Source: Strongylocentrotus droebachiensis (Eukaryota > Echinodermata > Echinoidea > Camarodonta > Strongylocentrotidae). From it: a stretch of 64,000 nt of DNA. The stretch is taken from positions 744,001-808,000 of the forward strand of contig JAVYIG010000065.1 of the NCBI GenBank assembly GCA_035222895.1. The letters run 5' to 3'. The position numbers and the translations under genes are program-made. Shown piece after piece: positions 62,900-64,000 of this stretch. Position 1 is the first letter of the stretch. Every line of letters begins with the position of its first letter. Under the pieces are notes generated by a model, which was not told the origin of the DNA, searched no databases, and saw only the letters and a program-made list of their open reading frames with translations.

Positions 62900-63890
62900 T
62901 GAATACATAGCTGTTACAATTTATCTTTTCTAAACGACTGTGATTGGGGTAAGACAATTATTTATTATCAGTGATTCTATTCTTTACATTTTAAATTATT
63001 CTTCTGTTTTATTTTCTTCTTCTCCTTTTGATTTTAGTTTTTACAATGTTGATCAGATTTCTGTTTCTACAACTAGCATTGTATCCTCTGGCTTATTCTG
63101 CTTAATCTCTAAACATTTTGTACCGGTATGCAGATTAAAGTAAATTCTTACAGACCACCCTTTAATAAGAATGTGTTACATACAACATATAAGATCCACT
63201 ATAGGTACACTTTGTAAAAATAATAGAAAGGGTAGATTCAGTACAAAAATACACTTCTGATAAAATTAACAATTCATAATATTGTGGAACGATTGAATTG
63301 AAATAATTATGCCTTTAAGGTTCATAGCTAGGTTTATAATGAATCTAATATATCTCAGCACAAAGAAGAAACATTGCTTTTTAAGACAGGACACTGTACA
63401 TAACTAGAAACAAAACCTTATGCTCATATTCATAAATAAACCCTTTAAGAGGTTAATTGGAGGCTATTTGGAGACTCTGGTTCCAACTGTCGGGAGTAAA
63501 ATTGTTTTGAACTAAAAACAAAAAGCTACAGGCACCAAGAAAAACACATTAATACCCATTTCATGACACTGATAAACAATGTGATTTACATTTCAGCAGA
63601 TTTCAGCCACTATGCACCTGCATGCTTACATACCTCAGACAATATGTCTACAAGCATTCCATGTGAGCATTACTTTAAGTTAATGGTCCATGTCAAACTA
63701 CACGCTCCAAATCATACAACATGATTATGTTACGCTGAAAATAACAATGCTATAACTCTTCATTCAAGAGAGGGCAGCATTGCACAGATCATACAAGTCC
63801 CTCATTCATCATACTCTATACATATCTAAAAGTAAAATAGACCCTTTGCAAGATATCTTCTGTGAGAAATTGTATATTTTGTCATGTAAC
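62900..63890. other. Right-edge segment
   Basis: AT-rich, free of simple repeats, with AATAAA-like words (for example near 63436). It could be an intron or UTR of a gene beyond the right edge. Nothing more is visible. Confidence 0.3.
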
Positions 63891-63895
63891 TCCAG

Positions 63896-64000
63896 CAAAA
63901 GAAAATGAAGGAAAAAATGAAGGAAAAAAAGAAGACTTTGAAGCGGATGGTGGAGTGTCAAGAAGCATTTCAATCAGGGATTACTATAATGAGCGATCCA
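63896..64000 (+). CDS. Possible partial exon at the window edge
   Basis: After an acceptor-like AACTCCAG (to 63895), two + strand frames stay open to the edge. One reads QKKMKEKMKEKKKTLKRMVE onward. The other reads KENEGKNEGKKEDFEADGG onward and is open upstream to about 63841. All minus-strand frames have stops in the last 40 bp. The Lys/Glu start is low-complexity and I recognise no family, so this is weak evidence for a coding exon continuing off the window. Confidence 0.2.

Overview
The window looks like a piece of an AT-rich, repeat-dense animal genome. The gene is broken by a consensus GT-AG intron, the only convincing protein is a metazoan family A GPCR, and non-coding DNA is crowded with GA/CT microsatellites, C/G homopolymers and small inverted-repeat transposons. 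The mix of TTAA-flanked fold-backs, hAT-like ends and tRNA-derived SINE suggests a marine deuterostome, most likely an echinoderm such as a sea urchin. That placement is inference, not proof.

One gene is supported. On the minus strand, exon 1 (33598-34139) and exon 2 (272-1019) join across a 32,578-bp phase 2 intron to encode a complete 429-residue prokineticin-receptor-like GPCR. The splice falls inside the Arg codon of the DRY motif. It recreates an uninterrupted TM3-ICL2-TM4 segment, which is the strongest evidence for the model. Start, stop, donor and acceptor are all visible. The 3' UTR end lies off the left edge.

Left part (1-33597): a short 3' flank, then exon 2, then the giant intron. 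The intron holds a 543-bp near-perfect fold-back with TTAA at its ends (5502-6044), a 457-bp inverted-repeat element (7695-8151), a GGTGCA-rich element (20870-21555), a small CCTCAGTCACACC-ended element (23182-23303), a degenerate 160-bp tandem repeat (23545-24020), a SINE (28566-28790) and many purine or pyrimidine tracts.

Right part (34140-64000): upstream of the receptor start comes a degenerate 30-bp minisatellite (34627-34989), then an 850-bp purine-strand block (35640-36488). The remaining 27 kb has no gene I can recognise. It holds a LINE 3' remnant, a hAT-like element with perfect 8-bp target duplication (43863-44171), three TA- or TTAA-flanked MITEs, a cluster of CCTCAGTCACACC-ended elements (48650-51911) and a hAT-like element carrying a broken C2H2 zinc-finger fragment (56468-56909). 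A possible + strand exon edge lies at the extreme right. A tandem CRE plus TATA arrangement at 39307-39344 is the best promoter-like site without an assigned gene.

Most open reading frames in the window are low-complexity or repeat-derived and are not annotated as genes.
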